A DNA stretch of 64,000 nucleotides. Source: Pseudomonadota bacterium. Its GTDB lineage: Bacteria > Pseudomonadota > Gammaproteobacteria > Burkholderiales > Thiobacteraceae. Positions 38,345 to 48,662 of this stretch are shown here, piece after piece. The stretch lies in NCBI GenBank assembly GCA_021812385.1, contig JAKANO010000001.1, positions 124,001 to 188,000 of the forward strand. The letters are read 5' to 3'. The translations under genes were made by a program, and so were the position numbers. The notes under the pieces are model-generated. The model was given only the letters and a program-made list of their open reading frames with translations. It made no database searches and was not told where the DNA came from. The first letter of the stretch is position 1, and each line of letters opens with the position of its first letter.

Positions 38345-40644
38345 AGCCCAGCGTGGCCGGCGCGAAAACCTGGCGCTTCGACGGACTCGCGCGGCACTTG
38401 ATCCTGTCGCTGATCCTATTCAGCTCGCTGATCACCGCACTGATTACCGCGATCGACTTGTACTCGGACTACAAGCGCGACATCGGCGGCATCGAAAATC
38501 GCATGCGCTTTATCCGGGAAAGCTATTTGCCGACCTTGGTCGAGAGCGTGTGGGTGGCCGACAAGGTGCAGATCGACACGCAACTCGAAGGCCTTTCGCG
38601 CTTGCAGGATATCGAGTATCTCGCCATCGGCGTTGCGGGGCAGGAGCGTTGGCGCGCCGGTGCGCTGCGTTCGAAGCGTCGCATCGCAAGCGATATTCCT
38701 CTGCTGCGCAACTATCGTGGGCGCGCTGTGAACATCGGCACGCTGCATATCGTGGCGAGCGTCGACAATGTCATGGATCGGCTATGGAACAAGCTGCTGG
38801 AGACCTTGCTTAGAAATTTGGGCAAGAGTTTTCTGGTGGCGGTGTTCATGGTGTTTATATTTCAACGCCTAGCCGGGCGCCATCTGGAAACGATTGCACG
38901 GCACTTGCGGCTGCTGGGTCGCGAGCCGCATTCTGCACAAGTGCTGCGACTGGATCGGCCCGCGCAGGGCCGCTGGCGTCCCGATACGCTCGACGACGTG
39001 GTCTCCGCCGTGAATAGCATGCATCAGGATATCGGTCGATCGCACGCCGAGATTCTGGCGCTCAATGCCGAACTGGAACAGCGTGTGGCGGAACGCACCC
39101 ACGATTTGGAGCGCCAAAATCTTCGCAACGAGCTGATCCTGGACACCACGGCCGATGGATTTTTCGTCGTCGGGCTGGATGGGCGCATATTGGACGTCAA
39201 CCCGGCCTATTGCCGCATGCTTGGTTATACCCGTGGCGAATTGTTGCAGCTCATGGTTCCCGATGTGGAGGCCAACGAGAATGCGCAGGAAGTGGCCGCA
39301 CATATTGCCAAGATCCTGCACGATGGCCACGACCGCTTCGACACGCGCCAGCGGCGCAAGGACGGCAGCCTCGTTGCGGTGGAGATCAGCGTGAATCTGG
39401 TCGCACTCGGCGACGAGAAAATGTTTTACGCCTTCGTGCGCGACATCACCGAGCGCAAGCAAGCGGAGCAGGCCTTGATCCTCACCAAGAACGAGGCCGA
39501 GCGCGCCAACGCCGCCAAATCCGAGTTCCTGTCGCGTATGAGCCACGAGCTGCGCACGCCGCTGAATGCGGTGCTCGGCTTTGGAGAATTGCTGGAAACC
39601 GACACCGCACATAGGTTGACGGAGGAGCAGAATGACCATGTGCGCGAGATCCTGCATGCCGGCAATCATCTGCTGGCAATGGTTAATGAGGTGCTGGATC
39701 TAAGCCGCATTGAAAGCGGGCGCTTGGAGGTCAGCCTCGAACCGGTCGCGCTCGCGCCGATGATCGAGATGTGCGTGGCACAGCTCCGGCCGCTGGCTGC
39801 GCAGCGCGGTATCAAGGTTACTCTGGAACTGGAGCCGAACCTACTTCATACGGTGCAGGCGGATCGTACGCGGCTCAAGGAAGTGTTGCTCAATCTGCTG
39901 TCCAACGCGGTCAAATACAACCGCGAGGGCGGCGCTATCGACGTGCGTTGCACGCCGCTGGAGAACAAGCGCCTGCGCATCAGCGTGCATGATACTGGGC
40001 ACGGTATTGTCGCCGATGCTTTGCCGCGGCTATTCCAACCATTCGAGCGTTTGGACTCGGCCTACACGGGTATCCAAGGCACCGGCATTGGTCTTGCGCT
40101 GTCGAAAATTCTGGTCGAGGCCATGCGCGGCGTCATTGGCGTGGAGAGCGTGCCTGGCGCAGGCAGCACTTTCTGGTTTGAGCTGCCCTTGGCTGAAGCG
40201 CGAGAATCTATTCCCGATGCTGCCGCAGCAATATTTGCCATAACGCCTATCTGCGCTAGCCGCCACAAAATCCTGTATATCGAGGACAACCCCGCCAATA
40301 TGCGTTTGGTGCAAAAGATAGTCACTAGCCGCGAGGGCATTGCGTTTCTGGAGGGCGTGGACGGCGAAGCCGGGCTGCTTATTGCCATCGAGCGGCAGCC
40401 GGATCTGATCCTGCTCGACATCAACTTACCGGGCATGGATGGCTTCGAAGTGTTGCGTCTGCTGCGCGAAAATCCGGTTACACGCGCTATCCCGGTGGTA
40501 GCCATCAGCGCCAACGCGATGAGCCGCGACATCGAGCGCGGCATGGCGGCGGGATTTAGCGACTATCTCACCAAGCCCTTGGAAGTGCAGCGACTCCTGT
40601 CGGTGGTGGATCGCATTCTCCGCGCTGGCGAGTATTTAAATTGA
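38341..40644 (+). CDS. Membrane hybrid histidine kinase: sensor-PAS-HisKA-HATPase-REC
   Basis: A 767-residue sensor kinase. Two membrane segments (about 18-40 and 156-178) bracket a periplasmic domain; then a HAMP-like linker and coiled coil ([20 protein letters not shown]), one PAS/PAC (about 262-375), HisKA with His402 ([10 protein letters not shown]), HATPase ([25 protein letters not shown]) and a C-terminal receiver with Asp693 ([11 protein letters not shown]) and Lys in TKPLE. The start overlaps the binding-protein stop by 4 nt, suggesting both act together: ligand-loaded binding protein could touch the periplasmic domain. Confidence 0.92.
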   Translation: MKPSVAGAKTWRFDGLARHLILSLILFSSLITALITAIDLYSDYKRDIGGIENRMRFIRESYLPTLVESVWVADKVQIDTQLEGLSRLQDIEYLAIGVAGQERWRAGALRSKRRIASDIPLLRNYRGRAVNIGTLHIVASVDNVMDRLWNKLLETLLRNLGKSFLVAVFMVFIFQRLAGRHLETIARHLRLLGREPHSAQVLRLDRPAQGRWRPDTLDDVVSAVNSMHQDIGRSHAEILALNAELEQRVAERTHDLERQNLRNELILDTTADGFFVVGLDGRILDVNPAYCRMLGYTRGELLQLMVPDVEANENAQEVAAHIAKILHDGHDRFDTRQRRKDGSLVAVEISVNLVALGDEKMFYAFVRDITERKQAEQALILTKNEAERANAAKSEFLSRMSHELRTPLNAVLGFGELLETDTAHRLTEEQNDHVREILHAGNHLLAMVNEVLDLSRIESGRLEVSLEPVALAPMIEMCVAQLRPLAAQRGIKVTLELEPNLLHTVQADRTRLKEVLLNLLSNAVKYNREGGAIDVRCTPLENKRLRISVHDTGHGIVADALPRLFQPFERLDSAYTGIQGTGIGLALSKILVEAMRGVIGVESVPGAGSTFWFELPLAEARESIPDAAAAIFAITPICASRHKILYIEDNPANMRLVQKIVTSREGIAFLEGVDGEAGLLIAIERQPDLILLDINLPGMDGFEVLRLLRENPVTRAIPVVAISANAMSRDIERGMAAGFSDYLTKPLEVQRLLSVVDRILRAGEYLN

Positions 40645-43238
40645 ATCATCCTTTTTCCGTCAGCGCTTCCAGCCGGTTGAATGCCGCATCCAACGCCGGT
40701 TTGAAGCGCTTGCTGATCGGGTTTGCACTCGTGGCGCTGCTGGTGGCGGCGATTACTTTCTACGGCGTGTATTCATACAGCCTGATTAAACAAGACATGG
40801 ATGAGATTGTTAACCAGTACTCGCGGCGTATTCAGCTAGTACACCATATGCAGGACTTAATCCAAAAACGGACCGCCTTGAAATATGAAATCGTGCAATC
40901 GTACGATGCCTTTGAGCAGGACGAAAAAATTCAGGCGTTTCACGCTATCGGGGGCCAATTCATTGCGACGCGCTTAGCGTTGACGCGCATGGCGCTGGAG
41001 CCGGAAGAGCGCAAGCTGTTGGAAGCGCAAAACACGGCGAGCAGTGAGACGCGGTTGCAGCAAGACGTAGTGATTGACCTGGCGCTGGCACAAAAGCGTG
41101 AGGCAGCCAACCAATTGTTGCTGCATGAGGCCATTCCGGGACAAGCCAAGGCCTTGGCGGCCTTGGCAAAGCTGGTCGAATTTGATCGCGGGGAAATAGA
41201 GAAAATTCAACGCGCAGCATTGGTGCGGAGTCAAATGCAACGGCATATTTTAGCGGCGGCTGGCAGCTTTGCGATGTTGCTGACGCTGGGCATAGGCTGG
41301 TACGTTTGGCGCCGTATGCGCGATTTGATGCGGGGGATCAACCTGACCCAGCAGGATCTGAGCGCGTCAGTGCGCGCCTTGGAATATCAAAAAATCGCAA
41401 CGGATGAGCACGATATCGTCAGCATCGCCGATGCTGCCGGCTTGATCACGATGGTCAACCAAAAGTTCTGCGAGATTTCGCAATACAGCGCAGACGAACT
41501 CATCGGCCAAGACCACCGTATCCTCAATTCAAAGCATCATCCGCGCGAATTTTTCATCGACATGTGGAAAACCATTGGCCGTGGAGATGTCTGGCACGGC
41601 AAAATCCGCAACCGCTGCAAGGATGGGAGTTTCTACTGGGTGCAAACCACGATTGTGCCGTTCTTGGATGAGGCGGGAAGGCCTTACCAATATGTTTCGA
41701 TACGGACGGACATTACGCCACTGGTGGAAGCGGAGCAGATGCTGCGCTTGCAGCGCGATTTTTCGCTTGCGGCCATCGACGCCCAGCCCGGTATTTTCTT
41801 CATGCTGTCCATGGCCGGGCAGTTCATACAAACCAATGAAAATTTCACGCGCATTTCCGGCTATAGCCCAATGGAAATCCTGCAAATGAATCCTGCGGAG
41901 ATGGTTGCCGCAGCGGATCTAGAGACATTCGCGGACGGTATGCTGTCTTGCTTTGCGCAAGGCTCGGCGCAGTTTGAGTCCATGTTGCGCACTAAATCCG
42001 GTGAGCAAATCCCCTTTATGTTTCAGTTTGTGGCGGTTGAATTGAATGCGCAGCGTTATCTCATCGGCACCGGGATCGATATTTCTGCGCTGAAAAAAAC
42101 CGAACAGGCCATGCTCGATGCAAAGTTGGAGGCCGAGCATGCCAACCAAGCCAAATCGCAGTTTCTGGCCAGCATGTCGCATGAATTGCGCACGCCGATG
42201 AATGCCGTGCTGGGCTTTGCGCAATTGATGGAAGTGGATGCGGCCTTGTCTCCCGAGAATCAGGATAACGTCAATGAAATTCTAAAGGCCGGCCGGCACC
42301 TGCTGGAACTCATTACCGAAGTATTGAACTTGGAAAAAATCGAGAGCGGCAACATCAAGCTTTCCATGGAGCCGGTCAGCTTGTGCGAGGTCGTCGACGA
42401 ATGTCTGGCGCTGATTCGGCCGCAAGCGACGGCGCTCAAGGTTCAAATTGTGAGCACTGATTGCGCCAAGACCGTACTGCGCGCCGACCGCATGCGCCTG
42501 AAGCAAGTGCTGCTCAACTTGCTTTCCAATGCGGTCAAATACAATCGGCCCGGTGGGTGTGTAACGCTGCATTATTCGCATCAAGAAGGCTTGCTGTCGC
42601 GCATTCTCGTGAGCGATACCGGCCCAGGAATTCCGCCTAACCGCATGGGCGAGATCTTCCAACCTTTTAATCGCTTGGGCGCCGAGGGGGGAAATGTCGA
42701 GGGCACCGGCATCGGCCTGACCATCAGCCGGCAATTGGTGGAGTTGATGGGCGGCACAATCGGCGTCGAGAGCACGTTAGGGACGGGCTCGACATTCTGG
42801 TTTGATTTGCCGCGGGAAAGACGGACGAACGCGCGCACCCACGGTCACGCGCAACCGGCGATCTTGTACCTCGACGACAACCCGGCCAACCTCAAGACGG
42901 TGAGCCGCATGCTTGGCCAACGCCCGCATATTCGTTTAATGACGGCGCAGACTCCGCTCGCCGGTATCGAGCTGGCAGTTGAAAACAACTTTGATTTGAT
43001 TTTGCTGCATCTCAATATGCCCGGCGTGAATGGTTTTGTCGTGTTGAACCAATTGCGCGAACACAGCCTGGTCCGCGATGCCGAGGTGATCGCCGTGGAA
43101 ATGAATGATGCCGAGTATGACATCCAGCAGATTCTTGCGGCGGGCTTTAACGGCTACCTGACGCTGCCAATGGATATAAATAAATTATTTAAAATAGTTG
43201 ATCGCCGTATACCCAGTCGCCCGGAGGCGGAAGCCTGA
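40641..43238 (+). CDS. Membrane hybrid histidine kinase with degenerate receiver
   Basis: A 865-residue kinase starting at a TTG that overlaps the stop of the previous kinase (TTGA); no in-frame ATG exists before the first membrane segment (about 24-46). A helical periplasmic sensor and a second membrane segment (about 205-227) follow, then two PAS/PAC units (about 250-490), HisKA with His514 (SHELRTPMNA), and HATPase ([25 protein letters not shown]). The C-terminal receiver keeps the acidic pair (YLDDNP) but the phosphoacceptor Asp is His790 (LLHLNMPGVNG) and the conserved Lys is Leu842. It therefore cannot be a normal phosphoreceiver. The first PAS resembles that of the 33661 kinase. Confidence 0.9.
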   Translation: MNHPFSVSASSRLNAASNAGLKRLLIGFALVALLVAAITFYGVYSYSLIKQDMDEIVNQYSRRIQLVHHMQDLIQKRTALKYEIVQSYDAFEQDEKIQAFHAIGGQFIATRLALTRMALEPEERKLLEAQNTASSETRLQQDVVIDLALAQKREAANQLLLHEAIPGQAKALAALAKLVEFDRGEIEKIQRAALVRSQMQRHILAAAGSFAMLLTLGIGWYVWRRMRDLMRGINLTQQDLSASVRALEYQKIATDEHDIVSIADAAGLITMVNQKFCEISQYSADELIGQDHRILNSKHHPREFFIDMWKTIGRGDVWHGKIRNRCKDGSFYWVQTTIVPFLDEAGRPYQYVSIRTDITPLVEAEQMLRLQRDFSLAAIDAQPGIFFMLSMAGQFIQTNENFTRISGYSPMEILQMNPAEMVAAADLETFADGMLSCFAQGSAQFESMLRTKSGEQIPFMFQFVAVELNAQRYLIGTGIDISALKKTEQAMLDAKLEAEHANQAKSQFLASMSHELRTPMNAVLGFAQLMEVDAALSPENQDNVNEILKAGRHLLELITEVLNLEKIESGNIKLSMEPVSLCEVVDECLALIRPQATALKVQIVSTDCAKTVLRADRMRLKQVLLNLLSNAVKYNRPGGCVTLHYSHQEGLLSRILVSDTGPGIPPNRMGEIFQPFNRLGAEGGNVEGTGIGLTISRQLVELMGGTIGVESTLGTGSTFWFDLPRERRTNARTHGHAQPAILYLDDNPANLKTVSRMLGQRPHIRLMTAQTPLAGIELAVENNFDLILLHLNMPGVNGFVVLNQLREHSLVRDAEVIAVEMNDAEYDIQQILAAGFNGYLTLPMDINKLFKIVDRRIPSRPEAEA

Positions 43239-43252
43239 GCCGGGAATCACTG

Positions 43253-45226
43253 CTAGCGTATATGTATTTTTTGCACTTTAAACCGCCGCACTAAATCTTC
43301 TAAGTCCTTCACCCATTCCGCCTTGGTATCGGCGCCATAGCGCAGCGCCACATATAGGCGCGTGATGGCATCGATGTTCGACGCTTGACCGGGGTATTGT
43401 GTTTTAACCCGGGCGGCGAAGTCGAGCGGGCCTTCGGCAGGGTCGCGTGCCATGCCGGCCAGTGCCAAACGCTTGCAAAAGAGGGCGTAGGCGCGCTCCA
43501 CTTTGCCGCGATGCGGATGGCGGGTGCGCAAGGTGAAGAGGGCGAGCAAGCCGAATGCGCCGCCGATGCCGATGAGCAGATAAAGCCCCAGATCTTGCCA
43601 GGACAGGATGCCGAAACCCAGGCGCGCGAAGAAAGACACTTGGCGCTCTTGGTCGTAGCCCAGTACCCATTGATTCCAGCTGTTGTTGAAGGCATCCCAA
43701 GAGAATTTCAGTTGTTTCAACCACGGGCTCGGCTCGCTTAAAAACAGCGCTTCGCCCGCCGGCAGCGCGTTGGCGATGCCTTGTTCGATGCGGTTGGGCG
43801 CCACAGCGGCGGTTGGATCGACGCGCACCCAGCCGCGATCGGCCAGCCAAACTTCGCTCCAAGCATGCGCGTCGGCTTGGCGCACGATGAGGTAGTTGCC
43901 CAGCTTGTTGTATTCGCCACTGAGATAACCCGTGACGATGCGCGCGGGTACTCCGCCGGCGCGCATCAGAAAGGTAAAGCTGCTGGCGTAGTGCTCGCAG
44001 AAGCCGCGCCGGGTGTCGAACAGGAATTCATCGACGCTGTTCGAGCCTAAGCGCGGTGGATTCAAGGTGTACACATAAGGCTCGTTGTGAAAGCGCGCCA
44101 GGGCCTTGTTGATGAAATCCAGGTCGTCGCGGCTGCTGCGGCGCAACTGGCCGGCGAGTTCGCGCGCGCGCGGATTGACATCGGGCGGCAAATCCAAGTC
44201 ACGCGACAAATGATCGGCATCGCTATCGAGCGTATTGCCCAGGCTGACATATGCCGCTGCGCTGTAGCGCTTGCGCTGCTGTACCAATTCTTTTTGGGTC
44301 ACGCTGAAGTCGGTGTTGAGCTGGCTGCCCAAGGGCAGCGCAGCAGGGTCGGCAAAATCCATCACCGGCAGCCAAGGTTTGTTGTGCGGCTCCAGCGTGA
44401 GCGTGTAGCGGATGGCGGCGCCCTGGCCATGTACGGCTGCGGTCAGCGGCCGGGGTCGGCTGGCGCGCCAGGCGTAGCCATCGAAGCGGTCGAGTACCAG
44501 CACGCGAAAATAGCGTTGCGTGGACGGCGGTAATTTCCCCGCGTATTCGACGCGGAACGCAACGCTATCCGATTGCGCGAGTTGGCTGATCATGCCCGGC
44601 GCCATGCTGTCGGATAGCCCGGTTTGGCCTGAGGTTGCATCGCTCGGCAAATTCCACAGCGGGCCGCTGATGCGCGGAAACAGCACGAACAGAATCAGCA
44701 TGACCGGCACCGCTTGCAGCAGCAGTTTGGCGCTGAGCTTGAATTGCGCACGCCAGGGCATTTGCGCGCGCGGTTGGCTAAAGGCGATTAACAGCGTGGT
44801 GAACAACCACGACACCACGATCAGGTAGGCTGCGATGAATAGGCTTTGGTTGTAGAGAAAGTGCGTCAGCACCAGAAAATAGCCCAGGAACACGATGAGC
44901 CAGACATCGCGTTCGTTTTTTACTTCGAGCAATTTCAGCGTCATCATCAGGGTCAGCAGCGCCACCCCGGCTTCGCGGCCAAACACGGTTTTATATTGCA
45001 GAATAACGCCGGCGACGGAGGCAACGGCGAGCGCATACAGCAGCCATTTACGCGGCAGGGCAATATTCTGGCGCGCCATCCAATAGCGCGCGCCCAGGAT
45101 CGCGGCGGTCAAAAGACTGAGCCACAGCGGCAGGTGCGCGGCATGCGGCGCGATGACCAGCGCTAGCGTGGCCAGCAAGCCATTCAGCAAGGGGCGCGGC
45201 GGCCAGGCGGATTTAAGACTTTGCAT
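43253..45226 (-). CDS. tgpA: TgpA-like transglutaminase, membrane protein
   Basis: From ATG 45226 the protein has 657 residues. The N-terminal third has about six membrane helices (DUF3488-like, to about residue 180). The periplasmic transglutaminase core includes RRGFCEHYASSFTFLMRAGG with the catalytic Cys, HAWSEVWLADRGW with the His, and VDPTAA with the Asp. One more membrane helix (about 553-573) and a short cytosolic end (DUF4129-like) follow. Related to Pseudomonas TgpA. The start overlaps the DUF58 gene, the order moxR - DUF58 - transglutaminase being a known conserved unit. Confidence 0.88.
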   Translation of the reverse strand: MQSLKSAWPPRPLLNGLLATLALVIAPHAAHLPLWLSLLTAAILGARYWMARQNIALPRKWLLYALAVASVAGVILQYKTVFGREAGVALLTLMMTLKLLEVKNERDVWLIVFLGYFLVLTHFLYNQSLFIAAYLIVVSWLFTTLLIAFSQPRAQMPWRAQFKLSAKLLLQAVPVMLILFVLFPRISGPLWNLPSDATSGQTGLSDSMAPGMISQLAQSDSVAFRVEYAGKLPPSTQRYFRVLVLDRFDGYAWRASRPRPLTAAVHGQGAAIRYTLTLEPHNKPWLPVMDFADPAALPLGSQLNTDFSVTQKELVQQRKRYSAAAYVSLGNTLDSDADHLSRDLDLPPDVNPRARELAGQLRRSSRDDLDFINKALARFHNEPYVYTLNPPRLGSNSVDEFLFDTRRGFCEHYASSFTFLMRAGGVPARIVTGYLSGEYNKLGNYLIVRQADAHAWSEVWLADRGWVRVDPTAAVAPNRIEQGIANALPAGEALFLSEPSPWLKQLKFSWDAFNNSWNQWVLGYDQERQVSFFARLGFGILSWQDLGLYLLIGIGGAFGLLALFTLRTRHPHRGKVERAYALFCKRLALAGMARDPAEGPLDFAARVKTQYPGQASNIDAITRLYVALRYGADTKAEWVKDLEDLVRRFKVQKIHIR

Positions 45227-46214
45227 CGCCCACCCCGAATAGTGCCAATGCCTTGAGGCAGCGTTCGCGTTGGGCGGCGCCCAAACCCGGCGCAAATTCG
45301 CTGCCGGGCAGGCGCAGGCCATAGGTTTGTCGCGCGCGTTCCGCCGCGAGCACCATGTCGGTCAGGCGCGACAAGCGCGTTTCGGTATCGGCGTCGCCGA
45401 GCAGCTGCCAATCGAGCCACAAGGTGGCTGCGCCGGGGTTGATGAATTGCTTGGTTAACAGGCCATCGCCTTTGGTCGAGGCTTTCCACGCGACATGGCG
45501 CGGCGCATCGCCTAAGCGATATTCGCGCAGGTTGGAAAAATCATCCGCGCCTTCTTGCTGGGTGTTGAGCGTGCCGCCCTGTTCGGTGTGCGCACCTTGA
45601 AGCAATAAGGGGCTGGGCAGGGGGCGCGGGTAGACCAGGCAACGCGTGCCAAAATCGACATAACTCCAGGCGCGAAACAACCCTAAGGGGAAATTGGTGA
45701 ATACGGTAAATCGTCCGGGGACAAGCCAGCCACGCTGCGTCGCGGCCAGCGGAATCGCCACGCTTTGCGCACCGGGCTCCAGCAAATCGACCCACGCCGG
45801 GGACTGCCTATTAAAGTGCAAACCAATCGCCGGGCGCGCGCCAGGCGCTTCGATGCTCACCTGAAATTGCGCGGTCTCGCCAACGAACACCGGACTTGCT
45901 GCAACGGCGTTGATTTGTATCCCGCTCAAGTTGCGGTAAGTGTGCAGCATGGCCACATGGCCCAAGCCCGCCAAAAGAAAAGTCAGCACAAAGCCCAAGC
46001 TCAAGGCGTAGTTGATCGAGCCTAATAACAACAACAGGAGCAACAGGCCAAAGAATAAGCCGCGCCGCGTGGGCAGAATGTAGATGCGCCGCCGATTCAA
46101 GGTCACGCGCCCAGTATCGATGCGCGGGCCGCGAATCAGATTCGACAGCATGGGGAAAAGGCTGGAGAGCAGGTTCGAGGGCATCGCGTAGGAAGTTAAA
46201 TAGTCAGTGCTCAA
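45213..46214 (-). CDS. DUF58 protein (VWA-like partner of MoxR)
   Basis: A 333-residue protein of the DUF58 family with two adjacent membrane segments (about 51-95, LFFGLLLLLLLLGSINYALS region) and a conserved C-terminal domain: DDFSNLREYRLGDAPRHVAW is the family signature, followed by LWLDWQLLGDADTETRLSRL. Starts at 46214, 46184 or 46151 are all possible. DUF58 proteins work with MoxR ATPases, perhaps as chaperone-like systems; the precise role is unknown. A palindromic element lies between this gene and moxR. Confidence 0.88.
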   Translation of the reverse strand: MSTDYLTSYAMPSNLLSSLFPMLSNLIRGPRIDTGRVTLNRRRIYILPTRRGLFFGLLLLLLLLGSINYALSLGFVLTFLLAGLGHVAMLHTYRNLSGIQINAVAASPVFVGETAQFQVSIEAPGARPAIGLHFNRQSPAWVDLLEPGAQSVAIPLAATQRGWLVPGRFTVFTNFPLGLFRAWSYVDFGTRCLVYPRPLPSPLLLQGAHTEQGGTLNTQQEGADDFSNLREYRLGDAPRHVAWKASTKGDGLLTKQFINPGAATLWLDWQLLGDADTETRLSRLTDMVLAAERARQTYGLRLPGSEFAPGLGAAQRERCLKALALFGVGDAKS

Positions 46215-46230
46215 TAAAAATCATTTGTTT

Positions 46231-46340
46231 GCCACAGAGGTCACAGAGAACACAGAGAAAAACTGTAGGACACACTTTCCAGTATTGGGTGCGCAGGCTA
46301 AACAAAAGGTTCTCTCTGTGAACTCTGTGACCTCTGTGGC
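46231..46340. repeat. CACAGAG palindromic element, copy B
   Basis: Near-perfect 30-nt terminal inverted repeats (46231-46260 and 46311-46340) of cacagag units enclose 50 nt. The arm starts gccacagaggtcacagag and the right arm ends gacctctgtggc. It is inserted between moxR and the DUF58 gene within one operon, and the same arm type is found at 20296-20421. Confidence 0.85.
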
Positions 46341-46350
46341 AAATAGCTTT

Positions 46351-47283
46351 TTAAGGAATTGCCACTGAAGCGAGCAAGGACTGCGCGGCTGCGCTGCCGG
46401 ATTCGTTGCCGCCGACTGGCCGCAAGCGATGGCCGGCGACGGCGACGAACACGGCTTGGATGTCTTCCGGTACCACGCTGCGCCGCCCATGCAGCAGGGC
46501 CCAGGCTTGCGCGCTGCGTATCAGGCTGATGCCGCCGCGTGGCGAGAGGCCGAGGCTGAAGCGCGCACTTTGGCGCGTGGCGGCGATCAGGGCTTGCACG
46601 TAATCTACCAGCGCTTCCGACAGATGCACGGCGCCGACTTCGGCTTGCAGCGCGGCGAGATCGTTCGCTTCCAGCAAGGGCGCAAGTTGCGCCAGCATGT
46701 CGCGCCGATCCAGGCCGGTGAGCAAGGCGCGCTCGGCTTGGCGATCCGGATAGCCGAGTTCGATGCGCAGCAGGAAGCGGTCGAGCTGCGATTCCGGCAA
46801 GGGATAAGTGCCGACTTGATGCGAGGGGTTTTGCGTGGCGATGACGAAAAACGGCTCGGGCAGTTTGCGCGTTTCGCCCTCGGCCGTGACTTGATGTTCT
46901 TCCATCGCCTCCAGCAAGGCGCTTTGTGCTTTGGGCGTGGCGCGGTTGATTTCGTCGGCCAAGATCACTTGCGCGAAAATCGGGCCGGGGTGAAACACGA
47001 AGCCATTGCGTTCGCGGTCGTAGACCGAAACGCCCAGCAGGTCGGCCGGCAGCAAATCGCTGGTGAATTGGATGCGGTGAAACTGCAACCCCAGGATTTG
47101 CGCCAGCAAATGCGCCAAGGTGGTCTTGCCCATGCCCGGCAGGTCTTCGATCAGCAAATGGCCGCGCGCCAGCAAGCATGTGATGGCGAGGCGAATTTGA
47201 TGCTCCTTGCCCAGGATGATTTGCGCGGCTTGCTGTACGGTTTGCTGGAGTTTTGCGGCTAGCGGGTCGGTGTGAGCGTTCAT
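46351..47283 (-). CDS. moxR: MoxR-family AAA+ ATPase
   Basis: A 310-residue AAA+ protein with Walker A GMGKTTLAH (near residue 50), Walker B VILADEINRATPKAQSALLE and the sensor region FFVIATQNPSHQVGTYPLPE. MoxR ATPases act in the cytosol in maturation or assembly of partner proteins, often with DUF58/VWA proteins, and this order is conserved. It is the first gene of the unit; the two downstream genes follow after the palindromic element. Confidence 0.93.
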   Translation of the reverse strand: MNAHTDPLAAKLQQTVQQAAQIILGKEHQIRLAITCLLARGHLLIEDLPGMGKTTLAHLLAQILGLQFHRIQFTSDLLPADLLGVSVYDRERNGFVFHPGPIFAQVILADEINRATPKAQSALLEAMEEHQVTAEGETRKLPEPFFVIATQNPSHQVGTYPLPESQLDRFLLRIELGYPDRQAERALLTGLDRRDMLAQLAPLLEANDLAALQAEVGAVHLSEALVDYVQALIAATRQSARFSLGLSPRGGISLIRSAQAWALLHGRRSVVPEDIQAVFVAVAGHRLRPVGGNESGSAAAQSLLASVAIP

Positions 47284-47330
47284 GGAATAATTAACGTCCC
47301 AGAATGGCCTAAGGTTTAGAAAAAAATAAA

Positions 47331-48266
47331 TTAAGCCGAATAAATGCGCGGTGCGCGCAGTTTCTCGTGCGCCAGGGCGCGATACACTTTCAAGCGGCGC
47401 GGGTCGATTTTCCCTGCTGCTTCGGCGCTATCCAGCGCGCAGCCCGGCTCGACCAGATGCCGGCAATTATGGAAGCGGCATTGTCCGAGAAACGGGCGAA
47501 ACTCGATGAAGGCCCGGGCGATATCTTCAATCTGCAAATGGTGCAGGCCGAACTCTTGCAAGCCTGGCGAGTCGATGATGTGGCTGTCGCCATCCAAATG
47601 GTAGAGCGTGGCCTGGGTGGTGGTGTGCTTGCCGGAATCGAGTGCGGCCGAGATGTCGCCTTCGCGGATATGGGCGTCTGGCAGCAGCCCGTTGATCAGG
47701 GTGGATTTGCCCATGCCCGATTGCCCAACGAATACGCTGGCGTGGTGCGCCAGTGCAGCCCGCAGCGGCGCCACATCTTGTTTCGCGCACAAGTGCAGCA
47801 GCGGGTAACCCAGGGACTCATACAAGGCGAGCGTTTGTTGCGCGGCGGCGCTTTCGGGTAGGTCCATTTTATTCAGCACGATCAAGGCGCGGATGCCGGC
47901 GGTTTCCGCCGCGACCAGGCAGCGGTTGATCAACTCTTCGTAAAAGCTCGGCACGGCAGCGACGACGATGACGATTTGATCGACATTGGTGGCGATGATT
48001 TTTTCACGGTAAAGATCGGAGCGGTACAGCTGGGTTTTGCGTTGCGCGATGCGCTCGATCACGCCTTGATCGCTTGCCGTGAGGGCAATTTCCACACGGT
48101 CGCCGCAAGCGGTCCCGGTTTTCTTGCCGCGGGTGACGCAAGAGATGATGCGGCCATCGTCCAATTCGGCGCGATAGTGCTTGCCGTGCGCGGCGACAAT
48201 CAAGCCGGGGAGTAAATGTGTGGAATTCGCAGCCGGTTTTTTTGCGACAGCGCGCACGGCGGTCAC
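47331..48266 (-). CDS. rsgA: Ribosome small subunit-dependent GTPase A
   Basis: Helps late maturation of the 30S subunit. From the GTG at 48266 the protein has 311 residues: OB-fold N-terminus, then a circularly permuted GTPase with LNKMDLP (G4) before VGQSGMGKSTLIN (G1) and IDSPGLQEFGL (G3), and the C-terminal zinc site with Cys-rich sequence CRFHNCRHLVEPGC. The start is uncertain since no ribosome site is clear; the first conserved residues begin near residue 18. Next to the pterin dehydratase gene as in many betaproteobacteria. Confidence 0.92.
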   Translation of the reverse strand: MTAVRAVAKKPAANSTHLLPGLIVAAHGKHYRAELDDGRIISCVTRGKKTGTACGDRVEIALTASDQGVIERIAQRKTQLYRSDLYREKIIATNVDQIVIVVAAVPSFYEELINRCLVAAETAGIRALIVLNKMDLPESAAAQQTLALYESLGYPLLHLCAKQDVAPLRAALAHHASVFVGQSGMGKSTLINGLLPDAHIREGDISAALDSGKHTTTQATLYHLDGDSHIIDSPGLQEFGLHHLQIEDIARAFIEFRPFLGQCRFHNCRHLVEPGCALDSAEAAGKIDPRRLKVYRALAHEKLRAPRIYSA

Positions 48267-48314
48267 AGGAAAAACTGCATGACTAAAGCGCAGGTCGCGC
48301 GCTGCACGTTGTGG

Positions 48315-48650
48315 CTAGATTTCAAACAAGGCATCGATTTTCGCGGCGCAGATGAAATCATTTTCGGACAAGCCGCCAATGGCATGGGTGCTGTAGCGTA
48401 CGCGACATTTGTTGTAGCCGACTTCCAGGTCGGGGTGGTGGTCTTCGCGATGCGACACCCAGGCGGCGGCGTTGACGAAGGCCATGGTCTCGTAATAATT
48501 CTTGAAGCTGAAAGTCTTGGCGATTTCGCCATTCACCACTTCCCAGCCAGTGAGCTGGGCGAGATTGGTTTTTACCTCTGCTTCGCTGAGCGGCGGTACG
48601 CCGCCCTCGCAAGGTTTGCATTTGCCTTTAGCCAGGTCGCAGACAGTCAT
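48315..48650 (-). CDS. phhB: Pterin-4a-carbinolamine dehydratase-like protein
   Basis: A 111-residue cytosolic protein. WVSHREDHHPDLEVGYNKCR is the family active-site signature with the His pair. It dehydrates 4a-hydroxytetrahydropterin made by aromatic amino acid hydroxylases, but many bacteria carry it without such an enzyme, perhaps for molybdopterin or other roles, and no hydroxylase gene is in the window. The N-terminus has three Cys (CDLAKGKCKPC). It lies between the cytochrome c gene and rsgA, all on the minus strand. Confidence 0.93.
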   Translation of the reverse strand: MTVCDLAKGKCKPCEGGVPPLSEAEVKTNLAQLTGWEVVNGEIAKTFSFKNYYETMAFVNAAAWVSHREDHHPDLEVGYNKCRVRYSTHAIGGLSENDFICAAKIDALFEI

Positions 48651-48662
48651 GGCGGCTCTTCT

